A stretch of 64,000 nt of DNA from positions 20,857,974 to 20,921,973 of the forward strand of contig JAPTHN010000007.1 in NCBI GenBank assembly GCA_026936325.1, written 5' to 3'. This document shows positions 39,529 to 50,423 of this stretch, piece by piece (position 1 is the stretch's first letter; each line of letters starts with the position of its first letter). The translations under genes and the position numbers were made by a program. Under the pieces are notes generated by a model. The model was not told where the DNA came from. It saw only the letters and a list, made by a program, of their open reading frames with translations, and ran no database searches. The stretch comes from Platynereis dumerilii. Its lineage: Eukaryota > Annelida > Polychaeta > Phyllodocida > Nereididae.

Positions 39529-39675
39529 CAGAAGCGGATCCAGTGGGGGGGGGGGGTTAGGGGTTCAACCCCCTTTGGGCCTGTAGATTTTGAAAAAAGG
39601 TAATTCCGATATTTTTACACATTTTCATTTGTAAACCTCCCCCCCCCCTTCTGACATTCTCTGGATCCGCCCCTG
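39529..39675. mobile_element. Short MITE with GGATCCAG-type ends, copy 2
   Basis: Ends CAGAAGCGGATCCAG and CTGGATCCGCCCCTG are inverted, with a G run at the left and a C run at the right. Same family as 7782-7934. Confidence 0.7.
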
Positions 39676-40607
39676 CTTTACTAATTTAAAGATTAGGCAC
39701 TGTTTTTTTTTTGGCTATTTATCAATTAGATGAGCACCGTGTATCAGCAAGATGTAAAACAGTGATGTAAATGATCAGTGTGCCATGCTTGGGACTATTG
39801 ATTTTATGATAACCCGATTTCCAATAACATTTGCCTCATCAACCAGAGGGCCTGTGTCTGTGTGATACATGTGGCGCCATCTATAACGTACGTCAGCATG
39901 AGACTTTTTCTTTTTTCTTAAACAGCACTGATCAACGTTAACATCTACGTCTATTACTTTAATCTTCTTAAACATACCATTTTCTGTGACTTGGTAGGGC
40001 AAAAGTTGGTAAAAATGCATCTGGTAGGTTAATAAACACGAAAAAAGAATAGCCAAAAAATCAACGAAAATTACCAAGTCTCAAACTCTATAAGAGCACT
40101 AAAAGTCGAAAACGGTGGCAAGACGACCTACCTTCCATTCCTTTCTTCAGGCACCCTCGCTATCCTTCCAGCAGGGTGCACAATTTTTGTGTTCGGTTCA
40201 AAGACCGGATAATAATTCAATACATAAAAAATAAGGAATAGACAGAAAAATATATAATGGATCGTGACAAATCAAATTGGCAACCTCAACCGGTGCCTGA
40301 CACCAGCGGAGAGCTGGCAGCGGTCCACCATGCTTCATGTATAGGCCTAAAATATATTCCTATAAATATGGACTTTTAAAATCTCATCAGAAGACCCAAA
40401 CTCCTTGTGCAGATTTTGTTTTGAAATTTGAAAAAAAGACTAGCATTGTACTTGTCTAAAGACGGGTTGCGAGTGCAGTGACACTGTATTGGTCATTTAT
40501 CCACAGCCCAAAATTATTAAAGACAGAAAATGCCGTGGAGACAGTCCTGCATATTCACCACATGTAAGCACCCCTCCCCCTCAGGCCATGTCTAAATTGC
40601 CCCAGAG

Positions 40608-40676
<69 letters not shown>

Positions 40677-40712
40677 GCATCTATTCATCTATCTATATCT
40701 CTCTATCTATGA
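40608..40712. repeat. (CTAT)n microsatellite
   Basis: Nearly pure CTAT to about 40676, then degenerate CTATTCAT/CTATATCT variants. Confidence 0.95.
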
Positions 40713-41228
40713 CCTCATCTATGTTCCATCTGTTCTTCCTTCCACCGTCATTCCGTACTTGCTTCTTCTTTTCTTTCTTCAATATTTACCTTAATTCATT
40801 CGTTAATTGCTTCCTTATATATATTAATTGTTGCTTTCCTTCATTCCTCCCTTGCTTCCTTCGTCCCACACTTGCTTCCCTAATTCCTGTCTTACTTTCT
40901 TCACGGGAGATTTTTAAGGTCGTAATAAGAGAGAAACCATTCGCTCCCACTGCAAGCAGGCGATTTGAAACCCGCGGGGAACATACAATCTGTTTTAGCT
41001 CTCTATATTTAACAATTCGGAAGTTATGATACTTTTGATGCATTTAAATCACAGTTTGGACATAGTAGGACACAGTGGTATAATATTATGAATGTCAGTT
41101 AAGCCATAGCTGAGAAGATCCGTTACAAAGGAATATATGGGAAGGGAATTTTATATATTATGTATAGATAGATAGATGGAAGATAGATAGATAGATGACT
41201 ATCACTTGTTTTTCTTTCTCTTTTTCAG

Positions 41229-41290
41229 GCCATGGACTTTCCGGTTAAAATGTAGCTCTACCCGTCAAAGGATCAAATAGTTCACCATCA
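41229..41290 (+). other. Exon-like interval with splice-site look, not open
   Basis: A strong pyrimidine tract ending TTTTTCAG precedes the interval, and GTAAGTATAC follows it. All three frames contain a stop, so if real it would be an untranslated or terminal exon. It lies in the copy-1-only segment and has no counterpart in copy 2. I rate it probably chance. Confidence 0.2.
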
Positions 41291-41556
41291 GTAAGTATAC
41301 CTATTTGTCTCTTCTACTTTGCTTAGTTTTACCCGATGGGTCAGAAAGGGGTAACGCAAGGCTCAATGCTTAATATTGCTGTGGAATGGCACAGTTTCAT
41401 TTAGTGAACTTTATAATGCAGAGTGATTGTGTCTCTAATTAATGTAACAACAAAAAACATTCATATTCATGCCATAAATTTCATAGAATTAATAATCCGC
41501 CAACCAAGAAAAGTGTGTAAAATTGTAGTAGTTATGGACTTGATTCATCCTTCTTG

Positions 41557-42069
41557 TTATGGAGTGGGTGACATGAGAATGCGGCTTCCACACATAAACG
41601 TCGGTGTTAAGTCAGCATGATGCAGCAATAATTGAAATGACATGTGGATGACAATATCCATTCCTTGGCAAAATGCTGCTTTGCTTGAGTGATTTATGGT
41701 GAAGGTCTTTGCTTTATCCATTGTTCGGTGGCCACAGTTGCTGCTAAGACCACACAAAGGCGGTCTGGTTGATTTACGACGTAGACCTCCTTTGCATACT
41801 ACTACTGTGTGTGCCAATGGCCTCTGCTCATGGAGTTATTAGTCATGATAGATTGGCAGCTGAAGTTGGTTTATTATCTGTCCAAAGATGCCATCCAACC
41901 AAGGCCCAATGTACATGCTTCGCATCCCAAGTTCCATCAAGGTTAAAGCCATTGTTGTGCAGTTAATCATACCATTAATGATCTGACAACATAGACTCAG
42001 TGGAATGGCCTCAACTGCATAGATGAGAGGGATATTATGGATTTTTAGTATAAGAAATAGTTCTACCAA
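41557..42069. repeat. Best-conserved block of the duplication, copy 1
   Basis: From about 41596 to 41990 this aligns closely with 62290-62690. Frames on both strands stay open in both copies: plus 65 codons containing GVISHDRLAAEVGLLSVQRC, minus 86-87 codons containing RPPLCGLSSNCGHRTMDKAK. I do not recognise either peptide. Double-strand openness over a recent duplication is expected from high nucleotide identity alone, so coding is not shown. Confidence 0.5.
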
Positions 42070-42861
42070 TGAATTGATGAAAAATTAATCCATTTACATT
42101 AAATGAGACCCTTTCTTTCTACTAAGGACACTCTAAAAAAATTCCTTTTTAAAAACCTGTCAACAGTCAGTGATTGTCAGTCTTTGAAATTTGATGAAAA
42201 AAACACACTTCGTTTTGATTGAACTATCCTTGGACAATCCTCTTTCTCTTTTTCTTTCCTCTACTGCTTGTTTTCGCATAGCAAATCAAAATTTCGTGTG
42301 AGTGTCTATATACAAGGTGTCTACAGCTTGACATCCTGTGTCCTCAAAGTAATAATCTCTCTAGAGCCAAGATTACTGGTTGATTTTGTGGTATAAGAAA
42401 AGTTTAAATGGTGTTGTGTGACAATTACCAGAAGATTGCAATTATGTGGTTACCATACAACTCAGAAGTAAGTAGTTTCCTTTTAGACTAAAATTAATGA
42501 CCTATTTTTGTATGTCATTTCTTCCTATGGCTTTTTTAATCATAACTTCTGGAATGAATCATATTAGTTTTGGTATTTTGGCATGACACACTTAGTGGGC
42601 CTATACTTTTCACGCTGACAACCTTTTCTTCTTAGTTAGTTTGGCTCCAGGCATAGCAAAGCTTGAAGACCCAATGACATTACTTGATTCTGAGCACCTT
42701 TTGTCAGTGCAGCAGCCCTGTGCATTGCAACGAGTTAAGAAATGATTTCCTGTCATGGTTCTTCGATAGCATCACTTAGGCTTTAATTGGCATTAACAAC
42801 CAGCTCTAATCATTTTAACCATATGTGTAATTTTACTTTATTTAACATTTGCTCTTCCATC

Positions 42862-43105
42862 ACCTCACTTACAGCGATAAGGCAGTCAGTGACCCAGTCG
42901 CTGCTGATAGTGTAGCTGCTGATGCTGGTTCTGTTGTTCTTGCGCAACCTCCATCTCACTGCCCTCCTTCATCTACATCACTTCCTACTGCGGCTCTCCC
43001 ACATGTGGTCCTGAGCAAAGCTCCAATTCTAAAATTGCATCAAGTTTGCGAAGCATGGACTAGATGCTGTCAAGGGAATAAGGACTCGTGGAGAATCATA
43101 TGATT
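42862..43105 (+). repeat. Exon-like segment, duplication copy 1
   Basis: An upstream CAGCGATAAGG is followed by an open frame reading SLPTAALPHVVLSKAPIL and KLHQVCEAWTRCCQGN, up to a stop at 43104. Equivalent to 63465-63710 and partly to 3597-3723. The reading frames diverge upstream of SLPTAA because of indels. Not recognised; could be a decaying exon. Confidence 0.5.
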
Positions 43106-43820
43106 GCCACTAATGTAATTATGTGCTGTAATACAAGCCAAGATGACATATAATGAATCATCAAGATGATCATTTTTTTTTATTGAAAGACAAATAATAA
43201 AACTTGTGGGAGCAAGAAAATATACATACACTATATATATAAGGTGTATTGTATATTCTTCCTTTATAAATCTAATGTTCAGGATAACACACATGCACTA
43301 TATACTGTACACTGCACTATATATTATTCCTTTATAAAATTAATCTTATGTGTGGTTTTCTTGCACAAACATTATCAGTACAAATAAAAGTGAGTAATGG
43401 CAAAAGCAAACTTTTTGCTGTGTTTACTTTCCTACTTGCATCCCATACATACCAACCAGTCACGTAACTTTTCTTGAGGGAACCTGCATTTTAACCACAT
43501 ATATTGCGGAACAAAAATAAAGGCAAAGGCTCTGTTGAAGAATCCCCAAAGCTGTGAAAACAGAGTAATCTGAAATCAGGCGATATATTTCACAGCCGAT
43601 GTAGTTTATTCAGCTGTGGCTTAAACCAGATTAACTGGCTAATGGACTAAAAGCACAGCATTGTTCACCCTATGTTATATCTCAGGAATATCATGTTTTA
43701 GGCAATTTTAGCAATTAAAGAAATCGTCCCATAACATTTCATTGAAAGTTTTGCTTGTCAAAGATCGGTGACAAGAATAAGATTGAGAACAAATACCATT
43801 TTCGAATCCTAAAATTTCAG

Positions 43821-43831
43821 TATTTGCATGA
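43821..43831. other. Target-site duplication, left (11 bp)
   Basis: TATTTGCATGA, identical to 60151-60161 on the other side of the foldback. The next three bases GGT also recur on the right flank, so 14 bp is possible if the ends are drawn asymmetrically. Confidence 0.88.
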
Positions 43832-44050
43832 GGTCAGTGAAGTTCATTGGATATTGGATATTGGATATTGGATATTCGGCGAGTGAAGTTCATTGGATAT
43901 TGGATATTGGATATTCGGCGAGTGAAGTTCATTGGATATTGGATGTTGGATATTCAAATCTAAACTTCAAAATTTTTGATGTTTTTGTTTACCAAGGGTG
44001 GTTCTGTCAAATATCCAACAGCCATTTGACAGTGGATGTTGGATATTTAT

Positions 44051-44192
44051 AGGTTATCCCATGGCTGGGCCAGTATTTCCCTGATATTTTCACCAGAGAC
44101 CAAGTATTTTCCCGAGACCCGAAGGGTCGAGGGAAAATACAGGTCGAGGGTGAAAATATCAGGGAAATACTGGTCAAGCCATGGAATAACCT
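44051..44192. repeat. Long hairpin inside the nested insertion
   Basis: The arm AGGTTATCCCATGG ... CAGTATTTCCCTGATATTTT pairs with AAAATATCAGGGAAATACTG ... CCATGGAATAACCT. Stems are about 68 bp, with the turn near CGAGACCCGAAGGGTCG. Confidence 0.88.
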
Positions 44193-44978
44193 ATTTATCC
44201 CATGTTTTTCTTTTTTATGAGAACTTAAAAAAATTTCTGTTCAATAAAACAGATTTGAGAAATGTAAATTATTACAAACATTAAATATGACTTAAACCAA
44301 CAAAAAACGAAAGGTATTTGCTACAAAGCACTTTAATGAATCCAGCTACATTGGAAATTCAGGCTAATCAATGCAATTTAGCTTTAGAGTGTAGGCCTTA
44401 AGCTGGATGAGCTTGATGATTTGAAGGTCGGCCAATTTTTAAAAAGGCATATTGATAGATTTAATTCATATTTATAACATGCCATATCTCTGTACTGGAA
44501 AATTAACTTATCACTATTTGTAATGCAATTAACTATTTAAGAAACATTATATCTATTCCAAAAAATAAAGTATTTTTTTTAATGCTGATATGACAGAAAC
44601 CGTTTTTTTTATATAAACAAAGCAAGCTTTGTATGACGCTCCTTATTTAAAAGTACTTAATAAAGTCAATTAACCTCCCTTAAGGCTAAATTAGAAATTT
44701 GAGATGATGAATTGATACTTAAAATATAGTATACATATATGCTATCACCAAATTTATCAAAGTGCTAATTGCCATTTAAACAAGGTGTGACTGACTTAAT
44801 TGGACTTCAAGTGTCAAATCAAACCAAACTTGTCAACAATTCACACAAATCAATTATCAATCCAATTGAAAAATCAACAATCGAACCAAGGGTGATTGCA
44901 AAAACAGATTAGGCCCTCTGGTCAAATTGCTTCACATCCACAGAGCTCCAGTGCTTTATGGTTATTGATTTTTTCCCC

Positions 44979-45072
44979 TCTAAATGCCGTATCTCCCGCT
45001 AAATGCCGTATCTCCCGCTAAATGCCGTATCTCCCGCTAAATGCCGTATCTCCCGCTAAATGTCGTATCCTC
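44979..45072. repeat. 19-bp minisatellite TAAATGCCGTATCTCCCGC
   Basis: About five head-to-tail copies, the first partial and the last mutated (TAAATGTCGTATCCTCCCGC). Two looser CCTCCC-type variants follow. Confidence 0.93.
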
Positions 45073-45175
45073 CCGCATTTTGCCCATATCCTCCCCCATA
45101 TTTCCCTGGCTTCAACAATATTTCCCTGGGAAATTGAACAGTATCAGGGAAGAAATGTAGTTAGACATGGGATAA

Positions 45176-47060
45176 TCAAAGATACAAAATTTGCAGATTT
45201 TGAATATCCAACGGAGTGGTGAAGTTCATTGGATATTGGATGTTGGATATTCAAAGTTGCTGATTTTGCATATTATGCAAGGCCTCAAGTCTAGAATAGT
45301 AAATTGGATGTATTACCTGGTGTATTCAATTCCAAAGTTGTAAAATTAGCGTATTTCTGTGCTCAAGGGGGGCTCTGGCCGAATATCCAACAGAGTAGTG
45401 AAGTTCATTGGATATTGGATGATTAATATTCAAAGTTGCTGATTTTGCAAATGATGCAAGGCCTCAAGTCTACAATAGTAAATTGGATGTATTACCTGGA
45501 ATATTCATAGCCAAAGTTGTAAAATTTGCATATTTCTGTGCTCAAGGGGGGCCCTTGCCGAATATCCAACAGAGTAGTGAAGTTCATTGGATATTGGATA
45601 TTGGATATTCAAAGTTGCTGATTTTTCAAATTATGCATGGCCTCAAGTCTAAAATAGTAAATTGAATGTATTACCTGGTATATTCATTGCCAAAGTTGTA
45701 AAATTAGCATATTTCTGTGCTCAAGGGGGGGCCCTAGACGAATATCCAACGGAGTAGTGAAGTTCATTGGATATTGGATGTTGGATATTCAAAGTTGCTG
45801 ATTTTGCAAATTATGCAAGGCCTCAAGTCTAAAATAGTAAATTGGATGTATTGCCTGGTATATTCAAAGCCAGAGTTGTAAAATCAGCATATTTCTGTGC
45901 TCCAGGGGGGCTCTGGCCGAATATCCAACAGAGTAGTGAAGTTCATTGGATATTGGATATTGGATATTCAAAGTTGCTGATTTTGCAAATTATGCAAGGT
46001 CTCAAGTCTAAAATAGTGAATTGGATGTATTAACTGGTATATTCATAGCCAAAGTTGTAAAATAAGCATATTTCTGTGCTCAAGGGGGGCCCTAGACGAA
46101 TATCCAAAGAGTAGTGAAGTTCATTGGATGTTGGATATTGGATATTCAAAGTTGCTGATTTTGCAAATTATGCAAGGCCTCTAGTCTAGAATAGTAAATT
46201 GGATGTATTACCTGGTATATTCAAAGTCAAAGTTGTAATATTAGCATATTTCTGTGCTCAAGGGGGGCTCGGGCCGAATATCCAACAGAGTAGTGAAGTT
46301 CATTGGATATTGGATGTTGGATATTCAAAGTTGCTGATTTTGCAAATTATGCAAGGCCTCAAGTCTAAAATAGTAAATTGGATGTATTACCTGGTATATT
46401 TAAAGCCAAAGTTGTAAAATTAGCATATTTCTGTGTTCAAGGGGGGCCCTAGACGAATATCCAACGGAGCAGTGAAGTTCATTGGATGTTGGATATTGGA
46501 TATTCAAAGTTGCTGATTTTGCATATTATGCAAGGCCTCAAGTCTAGAATAGTAAATTGGATGTATTACCTGGTATATTCAAAGCCAAAGTGGTAAAATT
46601 AGCATATTTCTGTGCTCAAGTGGGGCTTTGGATGAATATCCAACAGAGCAGTTAAGTTCATTGGATGTTGGATATTGGATATTCAAAGTTGCTGATTTTG
46701 CAAATTATGCAAGGCCTCAAGTCTAAAATAGTAAATTGGATCGATTAAATGGTATATGCATAGCCAAAGTTGTAAAATTAGCAAATTTCTGTTCTCAAGG
46801 GGGGCCCTTGCCGAATATCCAATGGTGAATCCAGTTCATTGGATATTGGATATTGGATATTCAAAGTTGCTGATTTCGCAAATTATGCAAGGCCTCAAGT
46901 CTAAAATAGTAAATTTGGTGTATTAAGTGGTATATTTAAAGCCAAAGTGGTAAGATTAGCATATTTCTGTGCTCAAGGGGGGCCCTTGCCGAATATCCAA
47001 CAGAGTAGTGAAGTTCATTGGATGTTGGATATTGGATAATCAAAGTTGCTGATTTTGCAA
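45176..47060 (+). repeat. 179-bp monomer array, left arm (~10 units)
   Basis: GAAGTTCATTGGATATTGGA recurs at 45221, 45400, 45579 and so on, a 179-bp period. Each unit carries TTCAAAGTTGCTGATTTTGC, ATTATGCAAGGCCTCAAGTC, AAATTGGATGTATTACCTGG, AGCATATTTCTGTGCTCAAG and a GGGGGGCYCT run. Because 179 is not a multiple of three, each unit gives a ~60-72-codon frame that shifts from unit to unit; these are not genes. Confidence 0.96.
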
Positions 47061-48083
47061 ATTATGCAAGACCAAGGATCTAAAACAGTTAAATCAGTGA
47101 TTTACATGCATTCTTCAAAGCCATAGTGACATATTTTGAAAATTTCTGTGCTAAAGGGCACCAGTGATGAATATCCAATGGAAATCTTGTTGGATATTCA
47201 ACTTTGCTTATTTTGCAACTTTGGGATGTCCAATGTTTGAAAAGAGTTAATTTAATAAAACATTGATGTTTTATACATCCATATTTGCATAATTTGTAAA
47301 TTTGTTGCTACCGGGACGACTATTGTACGAAGGTCCAACGGTAGTTGCATGATAGACTTTTGATATCCAAAGTTGCCAATTTGACAAATTCTGAAGAAAC
47401 AAACATCTGAGATAATCAATTGGATGTTTGACATAGAATGTTGAAAGCCGAAGTGGTAAAATTTGTGATCAAGGGGGGCTCTGGCCAAATATCCAACAGA
47501 GTAGTGAAGTTCATTGGATATTGGATATTGGATAATCAAAGTTGCTGATTTTGCAAATTATGCAAGACCAAGGATCTAAAACAGTTAAATCAATGATTTA
47601 CAGTTAAATCAATGATTTACAGAAGTTCATTGGATATTGGATGTTGGATGTATTACCTGGTATATTCAAATTTTGCAAACTATGCCAGACCAAGGATCTA
47701 AAACAGTTAAATCGATGATTTGCAAGTAATTCAAAGCCAGAGTGACATAATTTGCACATTTTTGTTTTCGAGGGGCACCCCAGCCGAATATCCAATGGAA
47801 ATCTCATTGGATATTGGATATTCAAATTTGCTTATTTTGCCACTTCAGAATGTACAATCATTGAGTTAATTGAATCATTGAGTTTACTGAATGAAATATC
47901 AATTGGTGATTTATATATCTAGATTTGCATAATTTGTCAATTTGTGGTTTCCAGGATTGCTCTTGGATAAACATTGCTTTTTCTGTCAAATCTTGTCGGA
48001 TCAGTCCCTGTCTTATCATCTATAATAATAATTGTCTGATTCTTGTCCTTTCTTGTATGATCAACTCTTCAATGTTAGCTATA

Positions 48084-48977
48084 GGGGAGACCGGGGTTAG
48101 TTGAATCGCGGGGTTAGTTGAAACTTGGCCTAAAATCAGCTTTATTTTAAAATTTTCGCCAAACTGGTACTTTTGGTAGATACCCTGTTTATTGGCACAT
48201 TTTATCATACCTTTATTCATTCAAAATTTCAAAATGCTAATTCTGTAGGCAAGAAAGTTTGTTTTTTGGGTGCTCTAGTAACTTGTTTGCTCAGTCTTCG
48301 AGGGGGGTTATTGTATAGCTATGACTTTAATCCAGGTGAACTAACCTTCTATCTATATAAGCTAGTCCATGCCTAATCCATACCCGGAAGCTTTTTGTTG
48401 TGTGACTTTCATAAAACTGAAAAATAAGACAATATTGTGTTCCAAGTGTGATGGTGTTAGTCGAATCATGCATGGTGAAGTTGGCCGTTACATAGATTTC
48501 AAGTTTTCAAATTGCCTTGCAAGTCATTGTTAGTTGGGGTTACTGCAGTTTAGAAATACTACAGTGCATGTTTGCATTCCTGAAAAGGAAATACGGAAAA
48601 ACCAGCTTTTTGCCAAAAATAGACAAAAAATTTAGTAAATTGCAGTATACAATTTCTTTTCAAATGAGTGTTGTACTGAAGCTGGTGGTCATCATAGGGA
48701 TATCAGTTATGCAAAGGAAACTCGTTTTATAAGAAGTTTTATCCAAATTTTTATGGCGCTTCAACTAACCCCGGGGTCGGGGTTAGTTGAATCAAAATTT
48801 TTCTGGAAGTTTGCGTCTGTGACACAAATTTCAATAATCATTTACAATATCTCTTGCCCTGATCATTGAGTGAAACGCACCCACTATCACATGCTAAAAT
48901 TTGGTGTGAATATCTTGTTCGGTTTGCTCTCCAGAGCAAAAATAAAAATGAGTGTGCCAACTAACCCCGGTCTCCCC
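48084..48977. mobile_element. TA-flanked element of the GGGGTTAGTTGAA family (894 bp)
   Basis: The left end is GGGGAGACCGGGGTTAGTTG and the right end ...CAACTAACCCCGGTCTCCCC, a perfect 20-bp inverted repeat. TA lies at 48082-48083 and 48978-48979. The phrase GGGGTTAGTTGAA recurs at about 48110 and at about 48779, where it sits head-to-head with CAACTAACCCCGGGG. No coding frame. Confidence 0.95.
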
Positions 48978-50423
48978 TAATATGTCAATTAGATATATTT
49001 CACGACAGAGCATTTTTTCAGGATTTTTTGACTGGGAGACCATCGGAATGACCTTTTATTTTTGGCACCGGGATACGCAACATTCTAGAAGTTTGGCCAA
49101 TTTCTACCAAAAGGAGTTTTGCAAATTTTTTAATGTATGAAAAAGTTGATGTAAGCCGAAATATATAGTATTTTTAAACAGTAATGACAGTGAAGAAATA
49201 TATTTTTGGTATGGAAAGAAGCTTCATATTCAAATGTCACTCGAGAACTTTAAAATAGACAACCAAATGTACAATAAATGTGAATCTCTGGAAAAAATTG
49301 GTCTCCCAGTAATACTATTTTGGCAATGACTGGGAGACCAAATTTGTCCACTATGTTAAAAATGCACTGTTTCACGAGGAATCATGCTCAAAATAGCACT
49401 TATAGAGGGAAAATTTACAAATTTCCTCAGCAAAAATTCTTCCCATCTACAAGCAACAGCACCTGAACTGATGATGTCATGCACATTGCACATCTTATGC
49501 AAAAGAGCACTGAGTAGTGCCCATTTCTGTAGGTCAGTGATTACAACATAAGTTTGTAGCAAAAAAATATACTAAACATATACTGTAGTTCTGCTCTTGG
49601 TCTGAGAAGCAAACTACAAAAAGCCCTATTTTGTTTTACATCTGAAGTAAAACATACCTCTCCTTGAGTAATGTTAAGTTATCAAGTCAATTTAACTCCC
49701 CTAATTACAGAAAACCAAATTCTGTGTATGCTATGCTTTAAAAAAAATGTATCAATTTATGATCCATAACTTCAAGGTTAATTTAACAAAGAATCGATGG
49801 ACTTACAACCTTGAAAAACCTTTCACTTTTGCAACGTTTATTGGATAATGAATGTTTGAAATACATAGAATATTGACAATTTGGCAAATTCAGTCAGAAC
49901 AGAGGTCTGAAATCGTAAACTGGATGTAGGCCTACTATGTAGGATTTTTTTAAAAGCCAAAGTAGCATGATTGGTAGATTTTTTTTTCAAGCTGAGCCCA
50001 AAACAATATCCGAAGTAGAATCTAAATTCATTGGATGTTGGATATTCAAGGTTGCTAATTTTCGGAATGTACACGGTTTAAAATAATTAATGGGATAAAT
50101 ATTAACAGAAATAAGCCCCCCTTTATGAGAACTTGAATATCTCAAAGACCTCTTTTCCGATTTCTGTTAAAGTTCTTATATTTGTGGGCCTGTATATTGA
50201 TATTATGAGGCAATTATGCCTGTGTAATTGTCGATTGCTTCATTTTTGTCTGAGCCAGCCGACCCCGAGTGCACATACCCCTCTAACTGTAAAAGAGTAA
50301 AAGAACATCAATGAAGCTTGGCATGTATTTATTTGTACTTTTCCGTTGACAAACTACATAGTATTCTTTGCAGTTCCTGTGTGTTTTGCAAGTGAGATAG
50401 GGTTGGAAATTTTAAAGTTAATA

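Larger units (their letters stand above)
38980..41490. other. 2.5-kb segment present only in duplication copy 1
   Basis: Left of about 38970 and right of about 41500, copy 1 aligns with copy 2 (to about 61560 and from about 62215). The segment between has no counterpart in copy 2, which instead carries a 612-bp transposon at that place. It holds a MITE, a CTAT array and an exon-like interval. A minus-strand frame (39775-40077) starts without ATG and is not supported. Insertion in copy 1 versus deletion in copy 2 is unresolved. Confidence 0.6.
36590..43155 (+). repeat. Tandem segmental duplication, copy 1 (~6.6 kb)
   Basis: Copy 1 aligns in the same orientation with 43182-63760 once copy 2's insertions are removed. 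Shared landmarks in order: GTGAGTAATGGCAAAAGCAA (36810 / 43391); AACCTGCATTTTAACCACAT (36898 / 43481); the foldback target (37228 / 43821); TTGATTTTATATAACTGGAC-like (37282 / 60202); a GATA microsatellite (38487 / 61121); GTGGCCACAGTTGCTGCTAA (41731 / 62431); TATATACAAGGTGTCTACAG (42308 / 62993); and the exon-like segment (42950 / 63555). By eye, similarity is roughly 80-90% in the aligned blocks. Confidence 0.9.
44048..45175. mobile_element. Nested insertion in the left arm (~1.13 kb)
   Basis: The right arm reads straight through (GGATATTCAAAGAT in left-arm sense, about 59923-59936), where the left arm is split after GGATATT and resumes at TCAAAGATAC. The insert starts near GGTTATCCCATGG and ends CATGGGATAA, short inverted ends. 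It carries its own long hairpin and a 19-bp minisatellite. Target duplication is unclear. Confidence 0.75.
43832..47969. repeat. Foldback left arm
   Basis: Order from the tip: a heptamer-rich terminus with two GGCGAGTGAAGTTCATTGGA units, an outer unique segment, a nested insertion (44048-45175), about ten monomers (45176-47060), then an inner unique segment (about 47060-47969). The inner segment is almost identical, inverted, to about 51614-52510. Confidence 0.9.

Noticed and set aside
39775-40077. A 100-codon minus-strand frame with a hydrophobic start resembling a signal peptide
   Set aside because: The hydrophobic start depends on a non-ATG first codon; from the first ATG the signal-like part is lost and nothing is recognisable.
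41229-41290. A second coding exon with good splice sites
   Set aside because: All three frames contain stops and it lies in a segment private to one duplication copy; kept only as a low-confidence interval.
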